Assembly (NCBI RefSeq): GCF_016863615.1
Contig: NZ_BOPF01000020.1
Coordinates: 158,318 to 222,317, forward strand
Source of the DNA: Virgisporangium aliadipatigenens
Lineage (GTDB): Bacteria > Actinomycetota > Actinomycetes > Mycobacteriales > Micromonosporaceae
Direction of reading: 5' to 3'
DNA: 64,000 nucleotides
The translations under genes and the position numbers were made by a program. Of the stretch, positions 24,947-32,937 are shown piece after piece; the stretch's first letter is position 1; each line of letters starts with the position of its first letter. The notes under the pieces were generated by a model, which searched no databases, was not told the origin of the DNA, and saw nothing but the letters and a program-made list of their open reading frames with translations.

Positions 24947-25830
24947 GCCGCCAGGAACGCGGTGAGCGCCGGAGCGGGCGGGCCGTCCCGCGTGACGACC
25001 ATCAGGCGGCGCATCAGCCGCGTGCCGGCGATGTCCCGCACGGCCACCGTGGGGTCGTTCGCCGGCATCGCCAGCGGTGGCAGCAGGGCGACGGCCGCGC
25101 CGATGCGGATGAGTTCGAGTTGGACGTCGGCGTCGTTGGAGCGGTGGCGCACGTCCGGCTCGTAGCCGCCGAGCGAACGGCACGTCCCGATCACCGCCGC
25201 CTGGTGGCCGGTGCCCTCGTCGGAGGTGGCCCAGGGTTCGTCCCGCAGGGCGGCGATCGCGACCGGCCCGCCGGCGCGCGCCAGGGGATGCCCGGCCGCC
25301 AGCACCACCTTGAGCGGTTCCTCGTGCAGGGGCGCGAACGTCAGGCCGGCCGGGCGCGGACGCGGGTGGCCGTCGTACTCGTCGCTGACCACCACGTCGA
25401 CGGCGCCGAGCCGCAGGCCGGGCAGGGCCTGTTCGAGCTCCAGTTCGTCGATCTCCACGCGGACCCGGGGATGGGCGGCCGTCACGCGGGCCAGCGCGGG
25501 CACCAGGATGCGGCGGGCCGCGGACTGGAGGCCTCCCGCGCGCACCGTGCCACGAACGTCGTCGCCGAGCGCCGCCAGGTCGGCGGTGGCCGTCTCGGCG
25601 GCCGCGAGCAGCAGGCGGGCGTGCCGGACGAGCAGGCGCCCGGCGTCGGTGAGCCGCACGCCGCGGCCGGCCTTCTCGAACAGGCGCGCGCCGACCTCCT
25701 TCTCCAGCAACGCCAGCTGCTGCGAGACCGCCGACGGGCTGTAGCCGAGGGCCGTGGCGACCGCGCCGAGCGTGCCGCGTTCCGCGAACTCCCGCAGGAA
25801 CCGCAGCCGCCGCAGATCAAGCACGACCAT
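24901..25830 (-). CDS. LysR family transcriptional regulator
   Basis: The 309-residue protein has the N-terminal LysR winged helix (LRFLREFAERGTLGAVATAL then GYSPSAVSQQLALLEKEVGA, residues 8-48) and a periplasmic-binding-like effector domain (from about residue 92). It diverges from an EamA transporter gene, and an inverted repeat of the T-N11-A type lies between the starts (25843-25864), so it most likely regulates the transporter in response to the transported metabolite. The start at 25828-25830 is an ATG. Its last 15 residues are encoded inside a tandem repeat array. Confidence 0.9.
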   Translation of the reverse strand: MVVLDLRRLRFLREFAERGTLGAVATALGYSPSAVSQQLALLEKEVGARLFEKAGRGVRLTDAGRLLVRHARLLLAAAETATADLAALGDDVRGTVRAGGLQSAARRILVPALARVTAAHPRVRVEIDELELEQALPGLRLGAVDVVVSDEYDGHPRPRPAGLTFAPLHEEPLKVVLAAGHPLARAGGPVAIAALRDEPWATSDEGTGHQAAVIGTCRSLGGYEPDVRHRSNDADVQLELIRIGAAVALLPPLAMPANDPTVAVRDIAGTRLMRRLMVVTRDGPPAPALTAFLAALTDVAAEIGAEPLH

Positions 25831-25842
25831 GCAGAAATCCTA

Positions 25843-25864
25843 ACGATTGTGCTCCACGAATCGT
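25843..25864. promoter_or_regulatory. probable LysR operator
   Basis: ACGATT (25843-25848) and AATCGT (25859-25864) form an inverted repeat separated by 10 bases in the 72-bp divergent LysR/EamA region, in the position and size expected of a LysR recognition site. Confidence 0.6.
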
Positions 25865-25902
25865 CGCTGGACCTGATGAGTCAGGCCGCCGATGCTCGAA
25901 GC

Positions 25903-26850
25903 ATGGGTGCGTTCCTGTGTCTGCTCTCCGCCGCGTGCTTCGGCGTCATGGCCGTCTTCGGCAAGCTGGCGTTCGACGCCGGCGTCCCGCTCGACGCGCT
26001 GCTGCTGGTGCGGTTCACGCTGGCGGCCGCGATCCTCGTCCCGCTGGCGTCGGCGCGGCGGGATCCGATGCCGCGCGGGCGCCTGCTGGTGACGGCGTTC
26101 GGGCTCGGGGCCGTGGGCTACGCCGCGCAGGCGGGGCTCTTCTTCTCGGCGCTGCGCCGGATGGACGCCGCGCTGCTGTCGCTCGTGCTGTACACGTTCC
26201 CGATCTTCGTCACCGTCGGGGCGGTGCTGCTCGGCCGGGACCGGTTCACCGCCGGGCGGGTCGTCGCCCTGGTGGCCGCCTCCGGCGGCACGCTCCTCGT
26301 CCTGCTCGGCGCCGGCGCGGCGGCCGTCGACCCGTTCGGGGTGGTGCTCGGGTTCGGTGCGGCGCTGACGTACACGGCGTACATCCTGGTCGCCGACGGC
26401 ACCGTGCGCCGGATCGCGCCGGTGCCGCTGGCCGCCCTCGTGATGAGCGGTGCCGCCGTGACCCTGTGGCTGCGGGCGCTGGGCACCGGCGGGGTGGGCC
26501 TCTCGTTCGGGGCGGCGGGGTGGCTGTGGCTGGGGTGCATCGCCGTCGTGTCGACCGTCGCGGCGATGCTGACCTTCTTCGCGGGCCTGCGGCGGGTCGG
26601 GCCGTCGAGCGCGGCCATCCTGTCGACGTTCGAACCCGTCGTCACCGTCGCGGCGGCGGCGGTCGTGCTCGGCGAGTCCCTGCGCCCGACGCAGTTCGCG
26701 GGCGGGGTGCTGGTGCTGGTGGCGGCGACCGTGGTGGCGTCCCGCCGGCCGGTGCGGGCCGACGGGACGACCGCTCGGGCGGATCAGGCCGGGATCGGCG
26801 CGTCGGTGCAGGTCGTGCCGGCCGGCGGCACGGTCAGCTCCAGCAGGTAG
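25903..26850 (+). CDS. EamA-family (DMT) transporter
   Basis: The 315-residue membrane protein shows the two EamA halves, each with five hydrophobic helices: for example FLCLLSAACFGVMAVFGKLA (residues 3-22) in the first half, and SAAILSTFEPVVTVAAAAVV in the second, the latter carrying the conserved EPV motif. DMT transporters export amino acids or other metabolites. The ATG at 25903 starts the first helix directly. It is divergent from the LysR gene. Its last 67 bp overlap the 3' end of the convergent peptidase gene. Confidence 0.88.
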   Translation: MGAFLCLLSAACFGVMAVFGKLAFDAGVPLDALLLVRFTLAAAILVPLASARRDPMPRGRLLVTAFGLGAVGYAAQAGLFFSALRRMDAALLSLVLYTFPIFVTVGAVLLGRDRFTAGRVVALVAASGGTLLVLLGAGAAAVDPFGVVLGFGAALTYTAYILVADGTVRRIAPVPLAALVMSGAAVTLWLRALGTGGVGLSFGAAGWLWLGCIAVVSTVAAMLTFFAGLRRVGPSSAAILSTFEPVVTVAAAAVVLGESLRPTQFAGGVLVLVAATVVASRRPVRADGTTARADQAGIGASVQVVPAGGTVSSSR

Positions 26851-28343
26851 GCGTACATGTGCCCCTCGGCGCAGAGGCTCTTGCGTCGCGCGGTGTGGCC
26901 CTCGCCCTGCCAGGTGAGCAGGTGGCCGTTGACCAGGGTGTCGGCCAGCGTCACCGAGTCCTGGTACGGCGTGTCGGGGTCACCGGTGTTGCCGACGACG
27001 AGAACCGGGGCCGAGCCTCTCCCGTGGTAGGGCCCGGTGTACCGGCTCCGGCGTTCGGCCGGCCACCGCATGCAGGCCGGCGCGTGCGTCTGGTCGTAGG
27101 CGGGCGGGCCGTACGCCATGCCCGGGCCGGTCAGCGGCGCGTCGGCCGCGGCCCTGGCGAGCCTGGCCCGCAGGAGCGGCACGCTGTCCGGGTACACGCG
27201 GTCCGCGCACTCGACCGCGACGTTGGCCGCGTTGAACCGGGTGTCCGAGTCGGGGATCACGTACATCAGCGACCCGGTGCGCCCCTCGGCGGCACGCAGG
27301 TCCGCGCCGAGCGCCATCCACCGGCGGGTGCCGGAGTTGAGCCGGAACGTCAGCTCCGACAGCATCGTGGGCCCGTTGACGATCACCTTGCCGTCGGCGT
27401 CCCGGATCGGGTCCGCGTCGAGCGACGACATGATCGCCTTGATCCGCGCGGCCAGACTGTCCTTTGTGGACCCCGGCACCGCCGCCGCGAACTCGCACTG
27501 CGCCGGCGTCGCCGCGCACCAGTCGAGGAAGCGGAACATCGCCGACTCGGTCGAACGGTATTGCCCGTAGTCGTAGGCGTACGGGTCGAGCGCGTACCGC
27601 TGCGGGTCGTAGCCCGCGTCCAGGACCACGGCACGGGTGCGCTTCGGGAACAGGTTGAGGTACACCGTGCCCACGTAGGTGGCGTACGACTCGGCGAACA
27701 GGGTGATCTTCGGATCGCCGACGGCGGCGCGCAGCAGGTCCAGGTCGCGGGCCTGGTACTCGGCACCCACGTACGGCAGCAGCTCCCCGGAGTTGGCCTG
27801 GCAGGCCGCGTCGAACTCGGTCGCCAGCCGCAACGCGGTGTCGAACGACGAGGCGTTCGGCGTCGAGGACGTCTGCGCCCACTGCTCCCGGTAGGTCGGA
27901 GTGTCCACACAGGACAGTGTCGGGGTGCTGCGCTGCACGCCGCGCGCGTCGTACCCGACGATGTCGAACTTCTCGCGGATCTCCGCCGGCGAACTGGTCG
28001 CGTACGAGGAGACCCAGCCGTAGCCGGAGCCACCCGGCCCGCCCGCGTGCAGGAACAGCGTGCCGATCCGCTTGGCCGGGTCGGTCGAGGGTGCGCGCCG
28101 CAGTCGCAGCGTGACGGTGCCGAGCGCCGGGCGGCGGTAGTCGAGCGGGACCGGCGCCGCCGCGCACTGGTACGCGGCGTCGTCGGTGCAGGCGGCCCAC
28201 GCCAGGGTCGGCACCGCCACGCCGGGCAGTCCGCCGGGCGGCGGGTCGGCCGGGCTCGCGGCGGCCGGGGTGACCGCGGCGATCGGGCCTGCCACGGCGA
28301 CGATGAGGGCCGCCGCGGCACAGAGGACACGTGAACGGTTCAT
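26784..28343 (-). CDS. secreted tripeptidyl-aminopeptidase-like alpha/beta hydrolase
   Basis: The 519-residue precursor has a signal peptide (to about AAAS, residue 30), then the S33-like fold of actinomycete tripeptidyl aminopeptidases: LFLHAGGPGGSG (oxyanion loop), DIVGYDARG, the nucleophile in LFAESYATYVGTVY, the acid in GNTGDPDTPY and the histidine in GEGHT. A C-terminal TAP-like domain with C-x-n-C carries the last two. These enzymes remove tripeptides from the N-termini of secreted proteins. It fits the protease-rich neighbourhood. The 3' end overlaps the convergent EamA gene by 67 bp. Confidence 0.9.
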   Translation of the reverse strand: MNRSRVLCAAAALIVAVAGPIAAVTPAAASPADPPPGGLPGVAVPTLAWAACTDDAAYQCAAAPVPLDYRRPALGTVTLRLRRAPSTDPAKRIGTLFLHAGGPGGSGYGWVSSYATSSPAEIREKFDIVGYDARGVQRSTPTLSCVDTPTYREQWAQTSSTPNASSFDTALRLATEFDAACQANSGELLPYVGAEYQARDLDLLRAAVGDPKITLFAESYATYVGTVYLNLFPKRTRAVVLDAGYDPQRYALDPYAYDYGQYRSTESAMFRFLDWCAATPAQCEFAAAVPGSTKDSLAARIKAIMSSLDADPIRDADGKVIVNGPTMLSELTFRLNSGTRRWMALGADLRAAEGRTGSLMYVIPDSDTRFNAANVAVECADRVYPDSVPLLRARLARAAADAPLTGPGMAYGPPAYDQTHAPACMRWPAERRSRYTGPYHGRGSAPVLVVGNTGDPDTPYQDSVTLADTLVNGHLLTWQGEGHTARRKSLCAEGHMYAYLLELTVPPAGTTCTDAPIPA

Positions 28344-28372
28344 GGGCGAAACATACTCAAATCATCCGCACC

Positions 28373-29437
28373 TTACGTGCCCGTCTGGTCCGTGTGTCCG
28401 GATCTCAGGTACAGCGTGCAGCCGGCGACGGTGTCCTGCTCGTGGCTGACCTCGTCCCACATGAGCAGCACGCCGGTGCGGGGATCGAAGACGAGAACCT
28501 CCCGGGCCGTGTCGGTCTCCACACTGACCGCGATCCCGCCGCGACCCGCGCGGTCGGTCGTCTCGCCGCGCCAGGCGATCCCGGGCACGTCGGCGAGGAT
28601 GCGCAGCATGCCGGCGCGGGCATCGCGGGCGACGGCGTAGTACCCGTACAGGTTGCGCAGCCCCCGCACCGGATCGCGGCCGACGAAGACCCGCAGCGCG
28701 GCCGGGTCGGTCGGCATCGTGCGCGTCGGTCCCGCGCGGCCGGCCGGCAGGTCGTCGTAGACCGGCGGCGGTGTGCCCGTCGGGGACGGCATCGGATGTT
28801 CGCGCCAGTAGCGTGCGGACTCCTCGTTGGGATACACGTCGGGGTGCACCGTGACGCGCAGCCGCCCCGAACCGTCGTCGGGCCGGTACCACAGCTCCTT
28901 CTCGGTCGGCGGGATCCGCTGCGAGGTGCCCCCGGGCCGGTCGTCGAAGACCGCGTTCCAGCCGAGGGTGTGGATGTAGGTGAACGGCCCGGAGGTGCCG
29001 TCGTAGGGCGCGTCGGCCAGCTGTCCGGCGAGCTCGCGGAGCCGGTCCCCGGCGGGCGGCGCGTGATCCTCGTACTGGAGCACGACCGGGCGGACCACCG
29101 GCCCGAGCTCGATGCGCGGCGGTGGCGGCAACGACGACGCGGGCAGCGGCGCCGACGGAGACGGAGAGCCGGACAGGGACGGGGACGACGGCGGCGCGCT
29201 CGACGGAGGCTGCGACTCCCGGCGGAGGAACGGATACGCCACCGCCGCCGCGACTCCCAACGCGACCGGCCCGAGGACCAGCCGACGGCCCACGCGGCGA
29301 TCGAAGCGGCCGGGAGCGTGCGGCTCCCCCGTGCGGGCGATCAGGTCGGCGGCCGTCACCCGCGGCGGCGGAACGGGTGTGCCACGGGCCGGATCGGCCG
29401 GACCGAGCGCCGCCCGGATGCTGTCGATGTCTGGCAT
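28373..29437 (-). CDS. CU044_5270-like membrane-anchored partner of ECF sigma factor
   Basis: The 354-residue protein has a short cytoplasmic head (residues 1-48), one transmembrane helix (about 50-67, VLGPVALGVAAAVAYPF), a Ser/Pro linker, and a large extracytoplasmic domain. This layout and its position after an ECF sigma gene match the CU044_5270 family of actinobacteria, often thought to act with the sigma factor, though an anti-sigma role is unproven for this family. It starts 12 bases after the sigma stop. Residues such as RDPVRGLRNLYGYYAVARDA fit the family pattern. Confidence 0.75.
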   Translation of the reverse strand: MPDIDSIRAALGPADPARGTPVPPPRVTAADLIARTGEPHAPGRFDRRVGRRLVLGPVALGVAAAVAYPFLRRESQPPSSAPPSSPSLSGSPSPSAPLPASSLPPPPRIELGPVVRPVVLQYEDHAPPAGDRLRELAGQLADAPYDGTSGPFTYIHTLGWNAVFDDRPGGTSQRIPPTEKELWYRPDDGSGRLRVTVHPDVYPNEESARYWREHPMPSPTGTPPPVYDDLPAGRAGPTRTMPTDPAALRVFVGRDPVRGLRNLYGYYAVARDARAGMLRILADVPGIAWRGETTDRAGRGGIAVSVETDTAREVLVFDPRTGVLLMWDEVSHEQDTVAGCTLYLRSGHTDQTGT

Positions 29438-29449
29438 GGCGATGGTCCT

Positions 29450-29962
29450 TTACCTGCTGGGGATTGCTGCGGGGGCGGCCGTCGGACCGGCCAGTGCGCG
29501 GGTGAGGCGGCCACGGGCCCGGTGCAGGCGCACGGCGGCGGTCGGCCGGCTGCAGCCGAGCACCCGGGCGGCCTCGGCGAGCGTGAGCTGCTCCCAGCCG
29601 ATGAGCTGGAGCAGTTCGCGGTCGGGATCGGAGAGGGTCGCGAGCGCGCGCCGAACGTCGGCGAGCCGGTCGGCGGCGGCGTGGTGATCGGCGCCGACCG
29701 TGGTCTCCTTGCCGGGCAGCGGCACCGGTGCCGGGCTCGCCCGCAGGCCGCGCCAGTGGTTGGCGAGCAGGCGCCGGGCCACCCCGTACAGCCAGGGCAG
29801 GCCCTGGTCGGGTACGTCGGCGCGGCGGCGCCAGGCGACGACGAAGACCTCCTGGGTGAGTTCGGCGACGGCGTCCGGGTCGGTCAGGCGGCGCATGGCG
29901 TAGCGGGAGACGTCCGGGTAGTGGTCGGTGTACAGGCGGGTGAACCAGTGTTCGTCGCGCAT
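29450..29962 (-). CDS. ECF RNA polymerase sigma factor
   Basis: The 170-residue sigma factor has region 2 (AVAELTQEVFVVAWRRRADV, then LPWLYGVARRLLANHWRG) and region 4 helix-turn-helix (LTLAEAARVLGCSRPTAAVR). ATG at 29960-29962 lies 1 base after the stop of the upstream gene (TGACATG), so it is coupled to that subtilase remnant gene, and its own downstream neighbour is the membrane partner. It would direct polymerase to a small regulon, probably including itself. Confidence 0.9.
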   Translation of the reverse strand: MRDEHWFTRLYTDHYPDVSRYAMRRLTDPDAVAELTQEVFVVAWRRRADVPDQGLPWLYGVARRLLANHWRGLRASPAPVPLPGKETTVGADHHAAADRLADVRRALATLSDPDRELLQLIGWEQLTLAEAARVLGCSRPTAAVRLHRARGRLTRALAGPTAAPAAIPSR

Positions 29963-29963
29963 G

Positions 29964-30488
29964 TCACCGGTCCCCGTGGGCGCGGATGATCGTCTCCTCG
30001 ACCGTCGCACCGAGGCTGTCGGTGGCGCGCGCCCGCACCGACATCGGTCCCGTCCCGGCGGGTGGGCGGGCCGTCCACGCCGTGCCGCAGGCGACGACGG
30101 GGGCGGGCAGCCAGTGCGCGCCGTCGTCGTAGGAGACCTCGACGGTCAGCTCGCTCAGCGCCGCCGGGCGCGCGTCGTCGAAGCCGGCCTCGCGCAGGGC
30201 CGTCACGTCGAACAGCCGCCGGTCGACCCGCCCGCCGGCGACCAGACCCAGGGCGTCGGCCGGCACGACGACCAGGTGCCCCCGCTCCACCCACGTGGCG
30301 AACGACATGCCCGCACGCCCCGCCCCGGGGCGGACGCTGACGCGTTCCCCCAGAACGATCCGGTCGCCGGTCACGAGCGTCACCGACGGGTCGGCGGGGA
30401 CCGGGGCGGCGGCGCGGCCGAGGAGTGCGGGGAGGGCGCCGGCCAGGGCGGCGACCAGCACCACGGCGAGAGTGCGGTGTATGTACAC
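29964..30488 (-). pseudogene. subtilase remnant lacking the catalytic domain (propeptide fused to C-terminal domain)
   Basis: A 174-residue intact reading frame with a signal peptide (YIHRTLAVVLVAALAGALPA), then VTLVTGDRIVL (about residues 36-46), a hallmark of the N-terminal part of large actinobacterial S8 peptidases, continuing HLVVVPADALGLVAGGRVDRR (given in part: GLVAGGRVDRRLFDVTAL). From ELTVEVSYDDGAHW it resembles the C-terminal beta domain of the same proteases. No DTG, GHGTH or GTSM motif exists. It looks like an in-frame loss of the whole protease domain. The frame is open and precedes the sigma gene by 1 base, so a product may be made. A GTG at 30486-30488 is the likely start; a longer frame upstream is unlikely. 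Family resemblance is from memory and should be checked. Confidence 0.6.
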
Positions 30489-30519
30489 ACCTCTACTTGT
30501 GTCGGCGAACCGGCGGCGA

Positions 30520-31164
30520 TTACACCTCGGCCGCGACCGCGAGGGTCCCGATCGACGCCTTCGCGGCCGCGCGGTCGGCGCCCAGCCCACCGAGCAGGTT
30601 GACGAACATGGGGATCAGCACGTGCTCGGCCCCGCCGTCCCGGAAGTATCCGGCGACGTCGAGCATCACGTAGCCGTGCATGGCCGCCCACAACTGCCGG
30701 GCGATGTCCAGCGGCACGCCGTCGCGGAGCCGGCCCTGCGCCACGGCGCGCTCGGCGGCGTGCACGATCGCGTCGAACGTGTCCCGGCCGCGCTCGCGTT
30801 CGTCGGCGGTCCGCGGGCGGTAGCGGCCCAGGGAGGCGGAGCCGAACATGACGGCGTACAGGTGCGGGTTGCGCCGCGCGTGGATCAGGTAGGCGCGGGC
30901 CAGGCCGGCCAGGTCGGCGAGCGCGTCGCCGGTCGGCGGCACCTCGGCGAGCAGTGTGCGCAGCCGGGCGAACCCCTCGGCGACGATCGCGTCGGCGAGG
31001 TCGGGCATCGAGCCGAAGTGCGTGTACACGCCCATGGTGGAGGTGCCGGCCTCGGCGGCGACGCGCCGCAGCGTCAGGGCGGACGGACCCTCCTCGGCGA
31101 GCAGGCGGGCGGCGCCCTCCAGCAGGCGTACGCGCACGGTGGGGTCGGCGCGGCGTTCGTTCAC
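30520..31164 (-). CDS. TetR family transcriptional regulator
   Basis: The 214-residue regulator has an N-terminal TetR helix-turn-helix (LRRVAAEAGTSTMGVYTHFG, residues about 32-51) and an all-helical ligand domain. It diverges from the FAD oxidoreductase gene across 54 bp that contain a perfect inverted repeat TATAGCA-AC-TGCTATA, so it most likely represses that gene and itself. The ATG is at 31162-31164, with no strong Shine-Dalgarno; a short or leaderless transcript is possible. Confidence 0.9.
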   Translation of the reverse strand: MNERRADPTVRVRLLEGAARLLAEEGPSALTLRRVAAEAGTSTMGVYTHFGSMPDLADAIVAEGFARLRTLLAEVPPTGDALADLAGLARAYLIHARRNPHLYAVMFGSASLGRYRPRTADERERGRDTFDAIVHAAERAVAQGRLRDGVPLDIARQLWAAMHGYVMLDVAGYFRDGGAEHVLIPMFVNLLGGLGADRAAAKASIGTLAVAAEV

Positions 31165-31182
31165 GGGGGAAAATACTAGCGC

Positions 31183-31198
31183 TATAGCAACTGCTATA
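31183..31198. promoter_or_regulatory. probable TetR operator
   Basis: TATAGCA (31183-31189) and TGCTATA (31192-31198) form a perfect 7-bp inverted repeat with a 2-base centre in the divergent promoter region; the bases are much richer in A/T than the surroundings. Confidence 0.75.
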
Positions 31199-31218
31199 TC
31201 GGCTGCTACCCTGATCCG

Positions 31219-32874
31219 ATGGAAGAGTGGGACGCGATCGTCATCGGTTCCGGGCTCAGCGGGCTGACCTGCGCCGCCTACCTCACCGCCGCCGGCCGGC
31301 GCACGCTAGTCCTGGAGCAGAACCAGGTCGCCGGCGGCTGCAGCCAGGTGTTCCGCCGCAAGGGCAACAAGTACGAGTTCGACGTCGGCATGCACTACAT
31401 CGGCGAGTGCCACCCCGAGGGGCGGATGACCGCCGCGCTGCGCGGCCTCGGGCTCGACACCCGCGTCGAGTGGCGGCAGCTCGACCCGGACGGGCACTCC
31501 ACGCTGGTCTTCCCCGGCCTCACGTTCCGGGTGCCCAGCGACTGGGACCGCTATCTCGAGCGGCTGATCGAGGCGTTTCCCGAGCAGGAGCGGGGCCTGC
31601 GGCGCTGCGTCGGGGTGCTGCGGCGGATCGGCGCCGAGCTGCGTTCGGTCCCCATGCCCCGGGCCGGCGTCCGCGACCTCGCGCGCTTCGCCCGCCAGGC
31701 GCCCACCGTCACGTTCCTCGGACAGCTCCCGTTGAACTGGCTCTTCACGGCCTGCCGGCTCAGCGACCTCGCCCGGGCCGTGATCGTCGCCGAGTCCGGG
31801 GACTACGGCGCCCCGCCGTCCCGCACGTCGATCGCGTTGCACGGCGGCTTCCTCGACCACTACCTGACCGGCGGCGCGTGGTACCCGAAGGGTGGCGGCC
31901 AGGTCCTTCCCGCACACCTCATCGACGTCGTGCACACCCACGGCGGACGGGTCCGGACCAAGGCCCGCGTCACCCGGATCCTGGTGGAGAACGGCGCCGC
32001 CGCCGGCGTCGAGCTGGAGGGCGGCGAGGTGCTGCGCGCCCCCGTCGTCGTGTCCGGCGCCGACCTCAAGCGCACCTACCTCGACCTCGTCGGCCGCGAA
32101 CACGTGTCGAAGGAGACCGTCGCGCGGGTCGAGAAGTACCGGATGGCGCTGCCGCTGTTCAGCGTCTACCTGGGACTGGACATCGACCTGGCCGAACGGC
32201 TGCCCAACAGCACGTACTGGTGCTACCCGCACACCGACGTCGAGGCGCTCTACGGCACCGTCCACAAGGGACAGATCCCGGACGAGATCCCGATCTTCCT
32301 GACGTCGGCCACCACCAAGGACCCGGGCAACCCGCACGCCGCGCCGCCCGGCCACTCCACGCTCGAGGTGATGTGCCTGGCACCGCAGGGCGGGTTCTGG
32401 CCGGGCGGCGACGGCTACCGGCAGGACGCGGAGTACCTCGCGCTCAAGGAGCACCTCACCGAACGGCTCATCGACCGCGCCGCGGAGGTCGTGCCAGGGC
32501 TGCGCGAGCACATCGTCTGGCGCGAGGCCTCCACGCCCGTCACCCACGAACGCTTCACGCTGTCCAGCCTCGGCTCCAGCTACGGCATCGAGATGGCCGC
32601 CGACCAGATCGGCCCGCGCCGGCCCGGACCCCGCACCGAGCTGCCCGGCCTGTGGCTCACCGGGGCCAGCACGGCCTCGGGCAACGGCATCGTCGGCGCC
32701 GTCTGGGGCGGGATGAACACGGCCGGCGCGGTGCTGCGCCGGCGGTTCGCGGACGAGGTGCGGGCCGGTGCGGTGATCGCCGACCCGTCGAAGCTCACCC
32801 CGGTCGAGCCCGACTGGGACCCGCTGGCCGCGTCGAAGCCCAGTTCTCCGCTGCGCCGCCGCGCACGCGTCTGA
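31219..32874 (+). CDS. FAD-dependent oxidoreductase, carotenoid isomerase/retinol saturase-like
   Basis: The 551-residue protein opens with the FAD Rossmann motif VIGSGLSGLTCAAYL (residues 9-23) and has the second-strand acid in TLVLEQNQVAGGCSQV. A C-terminal amine-oxidase-like closing motif contains LWLTGASTASGNGIVGAVWG. The pattern is that of the phytoene desaturase/carotenoid isomerase/all-trans-retinol saturase family, which reduces or isomerises polyenes. There are no carotenoid biosynthesis neighbours, so the substrate is open. The divergent TetR gene and operator suggest induction by a small hydrophobic molecule. A strong terminator follows. Confidence 0.85.
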   Translation: MEEWDAIVIGSGLSGLTCAAYLTAAGRRTLVLEQNQVAGGCSQVFRRKGNKYEFDVGMHYIGECHPEGRMTAALRGLGLDTRVEWRQLDPDGHSTLVFPGLTFRVPSDWDRYLERLIEAFPEQERGLRRCVGVLRRIGAELRSVPMPRAGVRDLARFARQAPTVTFLGQLPLNWLFTACRLSDLARAVIVAESGDYGAPPSRTSIALHGGFLDHYLTGGAWYPKGGGQVLPAHLIDVVHTHGGRVRTKARVTRILVENGAAAGVELEGGEVLRAPVVVSGADLKRTYLDLVGREHVSKETVARVEKYRMALPLFSVYLGLDIDLAERLPNSTYWCYPHTDVEALYGTVHKGQIPDEIPIFLTSATTKDPGNPHAAPPGHSTLEVMCLAPQGGFWPGGDGYRQDAEYLALKEHLTERLIDRAAEVVPGLREHIVWREASTPVTHERFTLSSLGSSYGIEMAADQIGPRRPGPRTELPGLWLTGASTASGNGIVGAVWGGMNTAGAVLRRRFADEVRAGAVIADPSKLTPVEPDWDPLAASKPSSPLRRRARV

Positions 32875-32880
32875 CCGGAG

Positions 32881-32913
32881 CGGCCCCTCCGTCCACTGTG
32901 GACGGAGGGGCCG
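32881..32913. terminator. bidirectional hairpin terminator containing a GTCCACTGTGGAC palindrome
   Basis: Perfect 15-bp stem CGGCCCCTCCGTCCA / TGGACGGAGGGGCCG around CTG, 6 bases after the oxidoreductase stop and before the convergent subtilase stop. Its centre (32891-32903) is the 13-bp palindrome found elsewhere in the window. Confidence 0.9.
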
Positions 32914-32937
32914 CGTGTCGCGACGGGCGTTACCCGG

